Assembly (NCBI GenBank): GCA_025084515.1
Contig: JAJAGP010000347.1
Span: 398,006-462,005, forward strand
Source: Ancistrus triradiatus
Taxonomy: Eukaryota; Chordata; Actinopteri; Siluriformes; Loricariidae
DNA length: 64,000 bases
Direction of reading: 5' to 3'
How positions within the stretch are numbered: position 1 is the first letter of the stretch; each line of letters starts with the position of its first letter. Of the stretch, positions 40,937 to 52,940 are shown piece by piece. The translations under genes were made by a program, and so were the position numbers. Below the pieces are notes generated by a model that saw nothing but the letters and a program-made list of their open reading frames with translations, did not search any database and had not been told where the DNA came from.

Positions 40937-41539
40937 GTACTGTTTTACGAATGCATTACATTTTGTGAAACAGACTTTTGACCAGAATGGTAGTTGACTG
41001 GACATTACAATCATCACATAGTCTTTTTATGCTTCTGTAATGTAAATATATAGGGTACTTTCACAAGAAAACTGCATGCAAATGATACATAAATGTTTCA
41101 GAGATGCCACTAAAAACACAAGTGACAGATGAGTGATTGAAACGACTGATTCTTCTGTTTGAAGAAAAATGCATTAATAGTCAATATTAGTAACAATATG
41201 GAAGATGAAGCCAGATGAAACTGGATTCCACGAGTTGATGTAAACATATTAATGTGTTACACCTATTTTGACATCAATATGCTGATTAGCAGTCTCTATA
41301 TAATATATTTTAGAATGTTGCTATTTGATTGTAAAGTACAAGCATCATACTTCCACATGAAAAAGTGTAGTGAGGCATTGGAGACCACTGGAGGTTTAAG
41401 AAGCAGTTACACACACAAACTTTTTATGATTTATCCATTCCTTTTATTTTTATATAATAATTATTATTTCAGTTCAATTATATATTAATTATTTAATTAT
41501 TTCTGGTTGATTTACAAAGTTTCAGTGACAACAGATGAG
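40937..41539. other. AT-rich interval, no gene
   Basis: No gene or repeat family is recognised. Confidence 0.5.
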
Positions 41540-42150
41540 TCCCTAAAAAGGAAGATCAGTTGCAATTTGGGCTGCCTCAAGCACTGCTGGTCCAGTTCTA
41601 CACTACCATAATAGAGTTCATCATCACGTCCTCCATCTCTGTCTGGTTTGGATCTGCAACTCTGCACATCAAGCGTAAGCTACAGTGAACAGTGCGATGT
41701 GCGGAGAAAATCATCAGCTGTCCTTTCTGCACCCTTGATGATCTCTATTCATCAAGGATGAAGAAAAGGGCAAGGAAGATCATGGCTGATCCACTCCACC
41801 CAGGTCACTCACTCTTCCAGCGGTTTCCATCCCAGCGGAAAGCAAGACTGAGAGCATTAAAGACTCGCACCAACCGACATCTTCACAGCTTCTTTCCCCA
41901 GGCCATCATCCTGCTGAACAAAGACCCTTCCAACATTCCTCCCCCTTTGACTCTAAAGCTAACATTACACTTATTACAAAATTCTCAGGACATGTCTGTG
42001 CACAATTGCACTTTACCCCTTGGAAAGTACATTTACATATTTATTTTAATATTTATTAACATATGCTTACTTTTCATTTATTTTTGCTGCTATATACATA
42101 TACTGTGTATATATTGTAGCGTTAATAGCTGGATCGACAGTCATTCAAAG
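41540..42150 (+). mobile_element. LINE fragment: RT C-terminus and 3' UTR
   Basis: TSSISVWFGSATLHIKRKLQ, then after a stop VRCAEKIISCPFCTLDDLYS and SFFPQAIILLNK (41692-41950): the typical C-terminal domain of fish CR1/L2/Rex1-type LINEs. It is followed by TGCACTTTACCCC-type 3' UTR. Truncated upstream, stops inside. Confidence 0.75.
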
Positions 42151-42720
42151 TCTGGCTACCCTCTATCTACAGTCTTCCCCCACCAAGTCACAAACATTAC
42201 GACACTTTGGAATGCAAATGGCCGCAATCTGGACAGAGTCTCCACATTGAGTAATGGCCACAACAACCCCAGCCTCTTTCTCCAAATAAAAAAAATTTGA
42301 GGTCTGGCTTAACGGCCAGATAACCTATGCATCTCGCCACCATAAACTAAGCAAGTGTGTTAGTCTTAAAAGGATTTCTGACAGTCACCACCCCAGACTC
42401 ATCCCTTCCCAAGAGAAATCTGCTCTAATTTCTCCAAAGAAAAACAAATATACCTGCTCTCATTTTATTTTTACGACCCCTTTTCCAGCCTGGTTGGAGC
42501 TAGGGAGGACACCCCTGGAATTTACGACACAAGGACTTCAGCCTTTCTTTTAAAGACATAGTTTTTAATAATAGTATTAACTTTTGTTGGAAACAGATTA
42601 TCTTTGCCTGGACCACTCAATTAGAAAACACATGAGAACTGCTTTATAATAAGTCCAAACACACACATATGTACTTAGCTATCTCTTACAAGGAATTTGA
42701 TCGGGATATTTTTCATACTT

Positions 42721-42818
<98 letters not shown>

Positions 42819-43232
42819 TGTCACTGATTTCTCATGTATTTTCATATCTGTTTGGTTAATGTTTTAGTATAGTGACCATTCTATACGTAATATGGTCCAG
42901 TTTGTGTTATGCTTAGAAATAATAGCATGTTTTCTCTACAGGGCGTCATGTATCGATCACTCGTGTTTAATACTTGTTCACACTTTTAAAACAACAGAAA
43001 TGTAGGTTGTTATTCAAAATGTATTGTATCCTATACCTGGTATTGATCGTATCAGTATGTGTTCAAGGAATAGCAAATGTATGTACTGTAGTTAGAATGA
43101 CTTAATGATGTCCTAGTTTATAAATTCAAGGTGCCCTTGACTAAACTTGTAACTTTGAGGATTTTTGGTTCTTATGTGACACTTTTAGACATCCTAGATA
43201 TATAAAAATATATTAATCCAAGTTATAGCTTC
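42151..43232. other. Interval with a long TA microsatellite
   Basis: (AT)n at 42725-42815, about 90 bases. No gene is seen in the rest. Confidence 0.5.
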
Positions 43233-44690
43233 TGTAGCGGAGCATACCAACCTATGGTGAAATTGCCACGAGAGAAGGGACTTGAGGCCAAATCAGCTTC
43301 TCATTGGCTAAGTCTAGGGCAAACCCCTTTTGCCCCGCCTCTGATCGCTTACGTCAGGAGCATCCAACAACTTGGCGCGTGCTAGCAGCAGCAGTATTTT
43401 GTTCCTTTTAAGTTCCAGTCTTTTTGTTCTTTTCAAGCTCTTAGTTTATGGTGTTTTTAAGTTTGGAGTCTCGTTCCTTTCTCTAAGTTTCCTTTCCTTT
43501 GTTTTAGACTTCTTTACGTTTCATTTTACGTATAAGTTTTTCTTTGTTCAGCAGTCTTAGTAGTTTGGTAGTGCCGAATTAGAAATTAAGCCGACGAAAG
43601 TAGTGAAAGACCAACTAGCGAAGATCTTCAAGTTCGACCAAATTCATATATTCCTAGTTTCCAAGTTCTCTTTTCAAGCGTGTGGTGAAAGAACGCGTCA
43701 ACTCCATCTTTTTACCTGTGGCCAGCGTAAAATTCTGAGTTGTGCGCAAACGCAAACATTCGAGGGCCGGAAGACCCCTACCACCAAAGCAGGGAAGAAA
43801 GCCAAAGGCATGGGCCGCAACACATCTGTGGTTCCACGGGCTGCATATATGCACTAACCGAGAAGCCAAGAGCCTGCACCATCCAGAAGCTCTCCGAACA
43901 GCTGCATCAGATCTGAAGATAAGACTGCTGCCGTTCCCCCGTGTGCCTTCTGACAACAGGCAAAGGCCTGGTCCTGTTCCATCAGCTTGGTGCGAGCTCC
44001 CATAAAAAGGCAAGTACTGCTTGGTCTGTGGCTTGATCTGGGTCCCTGATTCTCGAACCTTGCGTTTAATTTTAAAACACGCTTCAACGTAGACCTATCC
44101 ACGTCTAAGTAGTTTCCACCATACTATTCACGTTTCACCATAATTTGTGTTACTAGTAACTCACTGCGTCGGAACAACTTAGTTCATAAAATTGCACCTG
44201 GGTAATTACTACGCGATTGATAAGTTGCACATAGAATCACCTTGTTTTCTGATCTTAAACTGTAATATACATGTTTGCCATCATTTCCTGATCTAATACT
44301 GTAATATGTGTACGTTTGCCATCATTTCCTGATTTTAATACTGTGATATATACGTGTTCACCGTCGTTTCTTGATCTTAACTCTGTGATACACATGTTAT
44401 TACATCAGATAGTCTGTTGGTATTGCCTTGTTTGCAGTTAATAAAGTTGTTATAACCTTTTGAGTTTATCGTTTTGTGTGAGAGAGTTTCATTCAAACAA
44501 AGGTCGAGAAAAAAAACCTTGAATTCACTATTCAGACCTAGATTGAAGTGGCCATATCGACTTCCTGATCAGTTTAGCTTTTTCCCTCTTTTTAACTGGT
44601 TTTCCGGATCCACCAGCCCCAAATGATCCAGTGGTGCCCCGTTGGTTCATTAATATTAATCAATTTAAAGTGTAGTTGTATTCCGCTACA
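43233..44690 (+). repeat. Possible solo LTR or terminal-repeat element
   Basis: It starts TGTAGCGGA and ends TCCGCTACA (9-base inverted ends, TG...CA). AATAAAG near 44440 could be a polyadenylation signal. Four units of about 50 bp recur at 44250-44400 (TTGCCATCATTTCCTGAT core). The flanks (GCTTC and ATATA) do not match, so there is no target duplication, and the assignment is tentative. Strand is inferred from the signal. Confidence 0.5.
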
Positions 44691-44936
44691 ATATACTTTA
44701 TCACTACAATACAGGACTAGATCACACTATATACACATTCAACATATTTCTCTATATAGTCACTGTTTTCATTTATTTTTCATTTTTATTTTTATCTTCC
44801 TTTTATTTATTTATTTTAGATTTAATTTCCTGTGTTTAGATTTAATTTTACTCTGTGTTGACACATGAACCAAGACAAATTCCTTGTACGTCTTGTACTT
44901 GGCAAATAAAGGATTCTGATTCTGATTCTGATTCCT
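44691..44936 (+). mobile_element. LINE 3' end with (TTCTGA)n tail
   Basis: ACAAATTCCTTGTACGTCTT, then GGCAAATAAAGGATTCTGAT and three TTCTGA repeats, the usual 3' end of fish CR1/L2-type LINEs. No coding part. Confidence 0.7.
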
Positions 44937-45312
44937 ACGCAAGTGACTGGGTTTACCTTGCAGTGTCAGCAGTGCAGCACTGTACAGGAATAATAACAGA
45001 TTTCAGCTTCCATTCAGTTGCATATCCGAAGAGTTCATTTTGGTGAAGAAGAGAAGAACCCTAGAGTACAGAAATTCCAGAGACCAGAAGGTGTCATGAT
45101 GTGGCACTGAAGTGAGAAGTGGTAGGAAATCAAGAGCACAGAAAGCAATGGATGTGGAATGTCAAAGGCTGTTGGGTAATATGCAATTGGCAAAGCAGGC
45201 TTGGGGTACTTTCCAAAGATCCAGGATAGCAAGGCCCAGGACAAGGAAAGACACTATCTAATCCAGGAGCAGGTCAGAGCAGACATGGAGTAACAGCGTA
45301 TGAGCAAGGTTA
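44937..45312. other. Unassigned interval
   Basis: Nothing is recognised. Confidence 0.45.
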
Positions 45313-45480
45313 TGACTGTGTATACATGAATTTAATAGTCCGATGTCCACAGGTATCTGATTATTCAAGTGATCAAGTATACAGCATACTCCGATCTAGA
45401 AATCAGATTAAGTAATCCGGTAAATAGAGCTGGACTTTACCTCAGAAATCAGATTATGCATTGTATGTATAGCAGTTACC
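45313..45480 (+). repeat. MITE-like terminus, left
   Basis: GTGTATACATGAATTTAATA followed by GTCCGAT and repeated ATCAGATTA words. Reversed, the block at 52440-52575 starts GTGCATTTATATGCACTTAA then TAATCCGAT. The two could be ends of one element or two separate copies. Confidence 0.4.
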
Positions 45481-45899
45481 TGACTGGTGTTTTCAGTCTG
45501 CGCATGTGCATCAGCATTTCTCCACGGTTGCCAGGTCGGTCTATTTCTAACAACTTGGCTTTATTTTATTAGGAACCATGCTGCCTTGCATTCCGATGCT
45601 AGAGAGCAGCATCGGCTCAGTAAACATGCGAATATAGCTCCCTCAGCGTTGGTGCTGACAACCTCCAGGAAGCACGCATCCTAATGATCGGTATTAGATC
45701 CATCTGTTTCTCTATCTACACAAGGCAGCCCTAAAGCAGCGGCTGCCATTGCACCTTCGTGTCTCTTGAGACCTAATGATCTGAACGCTGAGAGAACGCT
45801 GAGAGAACGCTGAGAGAACTGACGCGAGGATTGCGAGGATCTGGCAACCCAGACTCATTCTCCGCGATTGCACACAGGACGCACGCCCTTTCGTAGCTG
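45481..45899. other. Upstream interval of LINE L
   Basis: A triple CTGAGAGAACG direct repeat lies at 45788-45822. The boundary with the LINE 5' UTR cannot be set. Confidence 0.4.
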
Positions 45900-46334
45900 T
45901 TAGCAGCTTATTACCTTTGAACTATTTTAATGCCCGATCGCATCTGTATCATTTATAATCGTATATATATAGTAGGTTTTTACAACATCTTAATCATTTT
46001 ATTCTCGTACCGGCGGATTATATTTTTTGCCGCTAATCGTTATTTAGTAACTTTACAGGTATACCGGCTTGTGTTTGCAGTAATTAGCCATTAGCTAATT
46101 ACCAGAGTTGCATCGTCTTTTGCAGTATGTTGGTGTTTTTAATAACTTTTTACAGTCTTTTCCCATTTTCTTTCTGAGACGTAGTTTTTTGTGACGTTTT
46201 GTATTGACTTAACTGTATTAACGCTTTAATCAAGCATTGCATTGGACCATCGACTGCAGCTGAACCATATCTTCACTCGGCACCCCACAACACCACCCGA
46301 AGCTAAGTATCTTTAATTCATTAATTGTACTAAC

Positions 46335-47198
46335 ATGGCTTCTGTTGTGCTTGTTCCCTGTGCTGAGTGTGGCATGTTTAGCTATTCTTCCTCCGTCATT
46401 AGTGTAAATTTTACTTGTGATAGGTGTAGGCTTGTAGGCAGTCTGACGGAGAAGATTGTAGTTTTAGAGGCGCGCATCCAGACATTAGAGAAGGCTAGCT
46501 CACCTCCTAGCTTAGCAGATCTGGATGCCAAAGGTGAAGTTAGAGCCCGGGCAGAGTCCTTGCAGCAGGGCAAGTGAGCGACGGTTCGGCGACGTAGTCT
46601 TAAGGCTAGTCCACGAGAGCACCACTCTTTACCTGATCACGTGTCCAACAGGTTTGCCCTCCTCAGTGAAACACCTACTGAGCAGCCTGTTGAAAGAGCT
46701 CTGGTCATAGGTGACTCTATTTTATGACATGTGAAACTTGCTACCCCTTTAGGGACACCAGCAGCTAGAGTTCTCTGTATCCCCGGAGCCAGAGTGCAGG
46801 ACATTGTAACGAGTCTTAGTGAACTCGAGAGCCGCAGATTCTCTAGGATAGTTATTCATGTAGGGGCTAATGATATACGCCTTCGTCAGTCAGAGGTTAC
46901 TAAGGCTAATTTTGTAGAGGTGGTTAGCGTGGCGAAGGCAATGTCCGATGCTGTAGTCTGCTCTGGCCCCATCCCAATGAGGCGAGGTGACCAAGCCTAC
47001 AGCAGGTTATGGTCGCTGAACTGCTGGCTGTCCAACTGGTGCTCTGAAAACAACGTGGGCTATATAGACAACTGGATAGCCTTTAAAGGTAAGCCTGGCC
47101 TTTTAGGATGGGATGGTGTGCATCCCACTCTGGAGGGTGCTGCTCTCATCTCCTGCAACATTGCCCATAGTCTTATGGCCCAATTGGTTAGGGGCTGA
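46335..47198 (+). pseudogene. LINE L ORF1: zinc-binding region plus SGNH esterase
   Basis: A single frame of 287 codons with only two internal stops, TGA at 46575 and TGA at 46725. The N-terminus (MASVVLVPCAECGMFSY, CDRCRL) has two CxxC pairs. A short coiled region (LTEKIVVLEARIQTLEK) follows. The second half is an SGNH-hydrolase domain: VIGDSIL (block I Ser), IVIHVGANDIRL (block III) and WDGVHPTLEGA (block V Asp-x-x-His). CR1-type ORF1 proteins are known to carry such an esterase. Both stops could be CGA-to-TGA changes. Confidence 0.85.
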
Positions 47199-47294
47199 CT
47201 ATCCAGAGCAGGGGTCAGGCAGCAGACAGACCGGCTTAACCAACTCTCTGCTGGTAGCCATGCACTGTCAACCAGAACCCACATTATTGAAACT

Positions 47295-50208
47295 GTGTCT
47301 GTTACCCGCATCTGCCCTAAACGTAAACACTCTCAAAAAGTCTGTTTTAATAACCTCATTTGTATAAACACAGATAGCTGCCAAAGAAATAACAACATTA
47401 GACTAAAGCTAGGATTACTTAACATTAGATCACTTACAAACAAAGCAGTGATTGTAAATGAAATGATCACTGATAAACGCTTACACGCTCTCTGTCTCAC
47501 TGAGACTTGGATTAGACCTGATGAATATTTAGCCTTAAATGAAGCTTCCCCTCCTTGATACAGTCATGCTAGTCGCCCTTGTCCTAATGGTCAGGGGGGA
47601 GGCATAGCTACATTTTTTTGACAAAGAGTTAGGTGTTACAGCTAAATCCCAATACAAGGCTAATTCTTTTGAAATACTGATTCTTAATGTGACTGATCCA
47701 TCATTATGGAAGTCAAAACCACACTCTTTTCAGCTTATCACTATTTACCGCCCTCCTGGTCCCTATTCAGAATTTCTTCAGGAATTTGCTAACTTTCTTT
47801 CCTGCTTACTACTGTCAACAGATAAGGCTTTAATTGTAGGTGATTTCAATATTCACTTTGACAAAGAGCAGGATCCACTTAAAATTGCTTGTGAGTCCAT
47901 TTTAGAATCCATGGGTATCACTCAGAATGTGATGGGACCAACCCACCGCTGTAATCATACTTTAGATCTAATATTAACATTTGGTATCAATATAGATAAC
48001 CTTGATGTTTTCCCGCAACGTGATTTGATTTCAGATCACTATCTTTTAGTATTTGAGCTATCTCTAATAAATAAAACCTTCTGCCTCGTTATCACACCAA
48101 GCGCGCACTATCACATCTGCTCCTACTCCAGCTGCATTTTATTAAAAACCATACCAGACTTGAAATTTTTAAAATACACCTACAGAGATCAATCATTTGA
48201 GTGTGTAAATGACCAATTAGAATGTGTGCGTTCGCTCAACCCTGGACATGACTGCCCCTGCTAGGGTCAACGTATTAGGAAAAAAGGCTAGCACCATGGT
48301 ATAATGACCACAACAAACCCGTACCTTAAAAGCAAAAGAACACGGCATCTAGAGGAGACATAGTAAATTGGAGGTGTTTAGATTGCTTGGGGACAGCATG
48401 GCAGAGTATAAGCATGCCCTCACTAAAGCTAAGGCTGCATACACCTCTTAAATCATAGAGAAAAATAAGAATAATCCAAGATTTCTCTTTAATACAGTCT
48501 CCAAATTACCAAAAAAAACCACAGAAAGTGATTCTCACGTTCTGTGTAATTTTAACAGTAATGATTTCATGACTTTCTTTAATAATAAGATAGAAAACAT
48601 TAGGCATAAAACTCAATGCTCATCACATCACCAAACTATTCAGCCACCTTCCAGATGCAGCACTAGTGAAGACATCAGTTTAATAATCTTTTACCCCAAT
48701 TACTAATACTGAACTATCCGCACTGATCAGCTCGTCTAAGTCATCAACATGTTTATTAGATCCAATTCCTACACGTTCACTCAAACAAGTATTACCCAGT
48801 GTTATAGAGCCAGTGTTAGTTATTTTAAATTCATCCCTTACCTTTGGTTATGTGCCCAAATCCTTTAAGTGTGCCGTTATCAAACCACTGATTAAAAAAA
48901 GCCAATCCTGACCCTTGTGTGATATCTAATTCTAGACCAATTTCAAATCTACCATTTCTGTAAAAGATCTTAGAAAAAGCCGTCTATTAGCAGCTCTGCA
49001 GTTACCTCCAAAGGAAGGAAATTTATGAAACATTTCAGTCTGGCATCATAGTACTGAAACAGCATTAATTAGGGTACTAAATGACTTGTTAATGTCCTCA
49101 GATAAGGGATGTTTTTAATTTCTTGTTCTGTTAGATTTAAGTGCAGCATTTGACACTATAGATCATGATGTTTTACTAAATAGACTAGAAAATACTGTAG
49201 GTATTAAGGGATCAGCACTTTCTTGGTTTAAATCCTACTTAACTGACCGGTACCAGTTCATATAAATAATCTAAGGTCTAAGCTCTCAAAAGTGAAGTAT
49301 GGCATGCCTCAGGGGTCAGTGCTTGGCCAGCTTTTATTCTCTCTGTACATGCTGCCACTAGGCTCAGTTATTCGCAAACATGGCATTAGTTTCCACTGCT
49401 ATGCAGATGATACACAGCTGTACATATCAGCCAAACCTAATGACAGCCTTACAATCAACAAAATTGAGGACTGTGTAAAGGAAATAAAAGATTGGATGTT
49501 ATTTAATTTTCTCTTACTTAACTTTGATAAAACTGAGGTTCTATTGGTAGGACCCAAGGCTGTGAGAGACAGGTTAGCTACATCTATCCTAAATCTAGAT
49601 GGCTGTCCAGTATTGCCAAGTCCGTCTGTAAAAAACTTAGGGGTCACATTTGATTCAGATCTCTCCTTTGATGCACACATTAGCAGCATCACTCGAATTG
49701 CTTTCTTTCAATTACAAAATATCGCTAAACTTAGAAATATCCTCTCTTTTAATGATGCAGAGAAACTTGTTATGCGTTTATAACCTCAAGGTTGGATTAC
49801 TGTAACGCCTTACTTACTGGATGCTCTAGTAAATCTATAAATAAACTTCAGTTAGTTCAGAATGCAGCCGCCCGAGTGCTAACTCGAACTAGAAAATATG
49901 ATCATATCACTCCTGTTCTATCATCACTACACTGGTTACCAGTCAAATTCCGCATTGACTACAAAATACTTCTTATAACTTATAAAGCTCTACATGGCCT
50001 GGCCCCACATTATCTGAGTGAACTCTTAGAGTTTTACAATCCAGCTCGTCTACTTCGTTCACAGGGTAGAAGACTTCTTTTAGTTCCTAGAATTAAAAAA
50101 GTCACAGCAGGGGGAAAGGCTTTCTCATACATGGCCCAACTATGGACTTCCCACTTCCCACTTTCGTTCGAGACTCAGACACTCTCCAAAGTTTTAAGTC
50201 TAGGCTAA
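47295..50208 (+). pseudogene. LINE L ORF2: endonuclease and reverse transcriptase
   Basis: Endonuclease: GLLNIRSLTNK, LCLTETWIRPDEY (47480-47530), YRPPGPYSEFLQEF, VGDFNIHFDKE (47840) and SDHYLLVF (48032). RT: DLSAAFDTIDHDVLLNRL (about 49134), MPQGSVLG (49301), YADDTQLYIS (49400). C-terminal domain: LVQNAAARVLTRTRKYDHIT and LHWLPVKFRIDYKILLITY (49850-49990). These parts lie in at least four frames; indels near 47560, 48265-49290 and 49785. Inactive. Confidence 0.9.
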
Positions 50209-51089
50209 AGACATACCTATTTGCGCAGGTTTTTGACTAGATTTAGACCAGGATGCATGGCTTGGGTCACTGGGGCTGGAGTCTGGAGTCATGTCTGGCC
50301 TGCCTGCCTTGTCCGTTATCCAGGAGTGCCGGATGGGCGGTCTGGCTGAACTGGGCTTCGGTCCTCGTGATCTAGACTCGTGTATCCTTGCCTTAGACTA
50401 AAGGCAGAGTTCACAGTCAAATAGCCTTATGGTGATCAGAGACGTTGGGTTGCTGTCTTCTGCCTCCCGTGGGGTTGCCAATGTCTCATGTGATCCCTCT
50501 TTGCTGTATTTTCCCCTACCATTCTCCTCTTTCTAGCTATGCTGCTATAGCTAATGCTGCCCAGGGTCTCATGCTACACTTGGCATCATGATTGACATGG
50601 CCACAAGTGATTGTTAATAGACACTGTGCTCTTAATCAATAACAAATTACATTTTCTGTTTTCTCTCCAAGCTGTGTTCCGGCAGTTCCGGCCCCATACA
50701 TGATGTTCATCTGCTATAGCTCCAGTTAAGCTGCTTCCGTCATCAGCTCCAGCCCCATCATACCCGGGCCACTTAATGTCAATGTGCATACTTCACATTT
50801 TATTCGAACTTTGACTCCATGACTTTAGTTTCGCTCTTAGATTTATCATCTACGCCGCCCAAGGAGATTGGGTCCCTTTTTGAGTCTTGGTCCTTCTAAG
50901 GCTTCTTCCTATAACTCAGGGAGTTTTTCCTTGCCACTGTTGCCCTAGGCTTGCTCAATTTGGGATTGGACGTAGTTATTAGGAGATAATCTAAACTTGT
51001 AAAGTTGCTTTGAGACAATGCTCCATTGTAAAAAGCGCTATATAAATAGATCTGACTTGACTTGACTTGACCTAACCCATCTCCCATGT

Positions 51090-51237
51090 TTCATTTACAT
51101 TTACAGCATTTAGCAGACGCCCTTATCCAGAGCGACTTACAATTGGTACAGTCTTACAATCCAAGGAATTGTGGGTTAAGGGTCTTGCTCAAGGACCCAG
51201 GCTACCACAGTCCCACAGTCACACATTGCATGCCCTT
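51090..51237 (-). mobile_element. SINE fragment, inverted
   Basis: ATTTACATTTACAGCATTTA then GCAGACGCCCTTATCC is the reverse of the 3' tail of the SINE at 22195. The tRNA-derived head is absent; it ends near TCACACATTGCA. Confidence 0.75.
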
Positions 51238-51239
51238 TT

Positions 51240-52180
51240 GTGTAGGAAAAGCAGTAGACTTGCCTCGCCTAGGAGGTAGGCAAGTATGGCTTGGAGGCCG
51301 GAGGTATCCGTTAGGGCTTAGCGAACTAGGGTAGGGCAAGATTCCTTCGTTTGCTCCCTTTGCCAACTTACACAGTTCTCCAGCCACCCTTGGCGGCTTC
51401 GCCTCTAATGCTGTCGCAATTTGAGCCCCCCGCTCTCCCTCATCGTCACTGCTGCCCTTACTGGGCTCATGGCAGCTCTACTGAGCAGTAGATAATTTCC
51501 CCCCGATCGGGTCTTCTCATTTTAAGGGACGCATCCCTCACTTCCATGATGGTCGCAGCTCGATCAGCAACCCTCCTCTCTGGCGCTCATCCTAGCTGGG
51601 TGATGTCAGCAAAGCTCGCTGTCTAAGCGCAAGCTTTCTTTTCAGCTCACTCCCTCTCCCTTTTCTGCACTACAGCAGCCTGGCGCATGTGCAGTTCGAG
51701 AGCATGTTCTCACGCACCCTCGGCTTCCTTGTTAGAAGCACTTTTCGTTTCTTTTTATGCTCACCAAGTGGCTTTCTGTTTTCCCCTTTTCATAACGTAC
51801 CCTCACGGCATGCCCATTCCTTATTTTCCCCTGACATTTTATACATATCGTGTTTGTTTGAGTCTGCTGCACGCAGCACTTGCATTTGTTCTTTTGCTCC
51901 CTATCCCTGTCCTTACTATCAGCAGCCGTGTGGCGTAATTGTTGAGTGTCCGCCCTAACGCCTGCAACTGGGTTCTGACCTGCCAGCCTCCAGGCACAGC
52001 TTTATTATTTTTCCCCTTTTGTGTGTGTGTGTGTGTGTGTGTGCCCGCACGCATGCGCGTGCGTGCGTGCATGCGTGTGTGCCCCCCATGTTGTCCCCCA
52101 CACACACACACCTTACCATTTCCCTATTTATTTTTTTTTGGGGGGGGGAGCTCACTGCACTTGGGTCCAAATATACCCCC
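51240..52180 (+). repeat. LTR D fragment
   Basis: It shares the layout of LTRs A-C: a GTAGGCAAGTATGG/GTTAGGGCTTAG leader, GTTTGAGTCTGCTGC near 51856 (compare TTCTGAGTCCGCTG in B), a tRNA-like segment, and CTGCACTTGGGTCC at 52156 as in LTR C. U3 and the last ~70 bases are missing. It contains a GT run (52021-52042) and a CA run. No gag or pol is beside it. Confidence 0.7.
51923..51985 (+). other. tRNA-like segment inside LTR D
   Basis: TGGCGTAATTG is a full A-box pattern match; GGGTTCTGACCTGCC about 40 bases later resembles a T arm with B box GGTTCTGACC. It has the same position in the LTR as in A and B, with different sequence. Confidence 0.55.
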
Positions 52181-52189
52181 CAGTAATAT

Positions 52190-52575
52190 GGTTTGTTAAG
52201 CAAACCATAACGTATTTGGCCTCTTTTTCTATTGACTTTATTGGTTTTTACTTGCTGGATATGGCAATCAATATGGCAATTAAAGGCAGCGAAATTGCTA
52301 TCAAACTAGAGACTAGAGACTCTGAAACACAGTATATACATGAGAAGATGAATAATCTAATATTATTTAATATTAAAGTACTAAATTTGTCACATATTAC
52401 CATTAGATTATTGGTTAGTTGCAAAATACGATTACTGCCCAAGTCATGTAAACCCTGAAGTTTCTCATTATCTGATTATTAAGTCCATGCATACTCGTTG
52501 AGTAGATTACTGACAAAATCGGATTTTCTGCAGTTATCGGATTATTAAGTGCATATAAATGCACTCAGTGAGGCT
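52190..52575 (-). repeat. MITE-like terminus, right
   Basis: TTATCGGATTATTAAGTGCA near 52533 and an inner TTATCTGATTATTAAGTCCA near 52469 form a direct pair. Together they invert the start of 45313-45480. Confidence 0.4.
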
Positions 52576-52935
52576 CAGGCAAAAATTAACATAAACAGAA
52601 GATCACCTATACAAATACCTTGAACACCTATACAAAGAAAGTTTAGTATTGTTTTAATAATATTGCTTTTAGACATATTTCACTATTTATCTTGCTGCTG
52701 CCATAATAGGCAGTAATCAAAATAATTGCACTTTATTTTGTCTGTACAATCTGAAACAGACTGATGCGTATCAGTGTGTATGTACCCTGTAGGATTTGTA
52801 TTTACTGTTTATTATACCCTCGCCTTTTGCTGTCATGGGAAGAATGTTTTGGACCCAGCTACACAGTGATCCTGGTTTTGATCTCTGGGACCACTAAGGG
52901 CATGGGTGAAAGTAGGCCAGAATGGTCTAGTCCTG
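52576..52935. other. Unassigned interval
   Basis: Nothing is recognised. Confidence 0.45.
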
Positions 52936-52940
52936 CACAC

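Larger units (their letters stand above)
45900..51070 (+). mobile_element. LINE L, nearly full length (CR1/L2 type)
   Basis: A 5' UTR, ORF1 (46335-47198), ORF2 (47295-50208) and ~860-base 3' UTR end in a (CTTGA)n tail at 51055-51070. The 3' UTR is the source text for the copies at 15497, 17198, 23963 and 63613. The 5' limit is uncertain. Esterase-bearing ORF1 and APE endonuclease/RT ORF2 fit the CR1/L2 group of the Jockey superfamily. Confidence 0.88.

Noticed and set aside
43603..44013. Possible small gene with a basic KAGKKAKGMGRNT stretch
   Set aside because: It lies inside the LTR-like block 43233-44690 and is short, with no start context or known domain.
52021..52458. 145-codon frame starting with Cys/Val repeats
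   Set aside because: It is created by the GT microsatellite and LTR D sequence.
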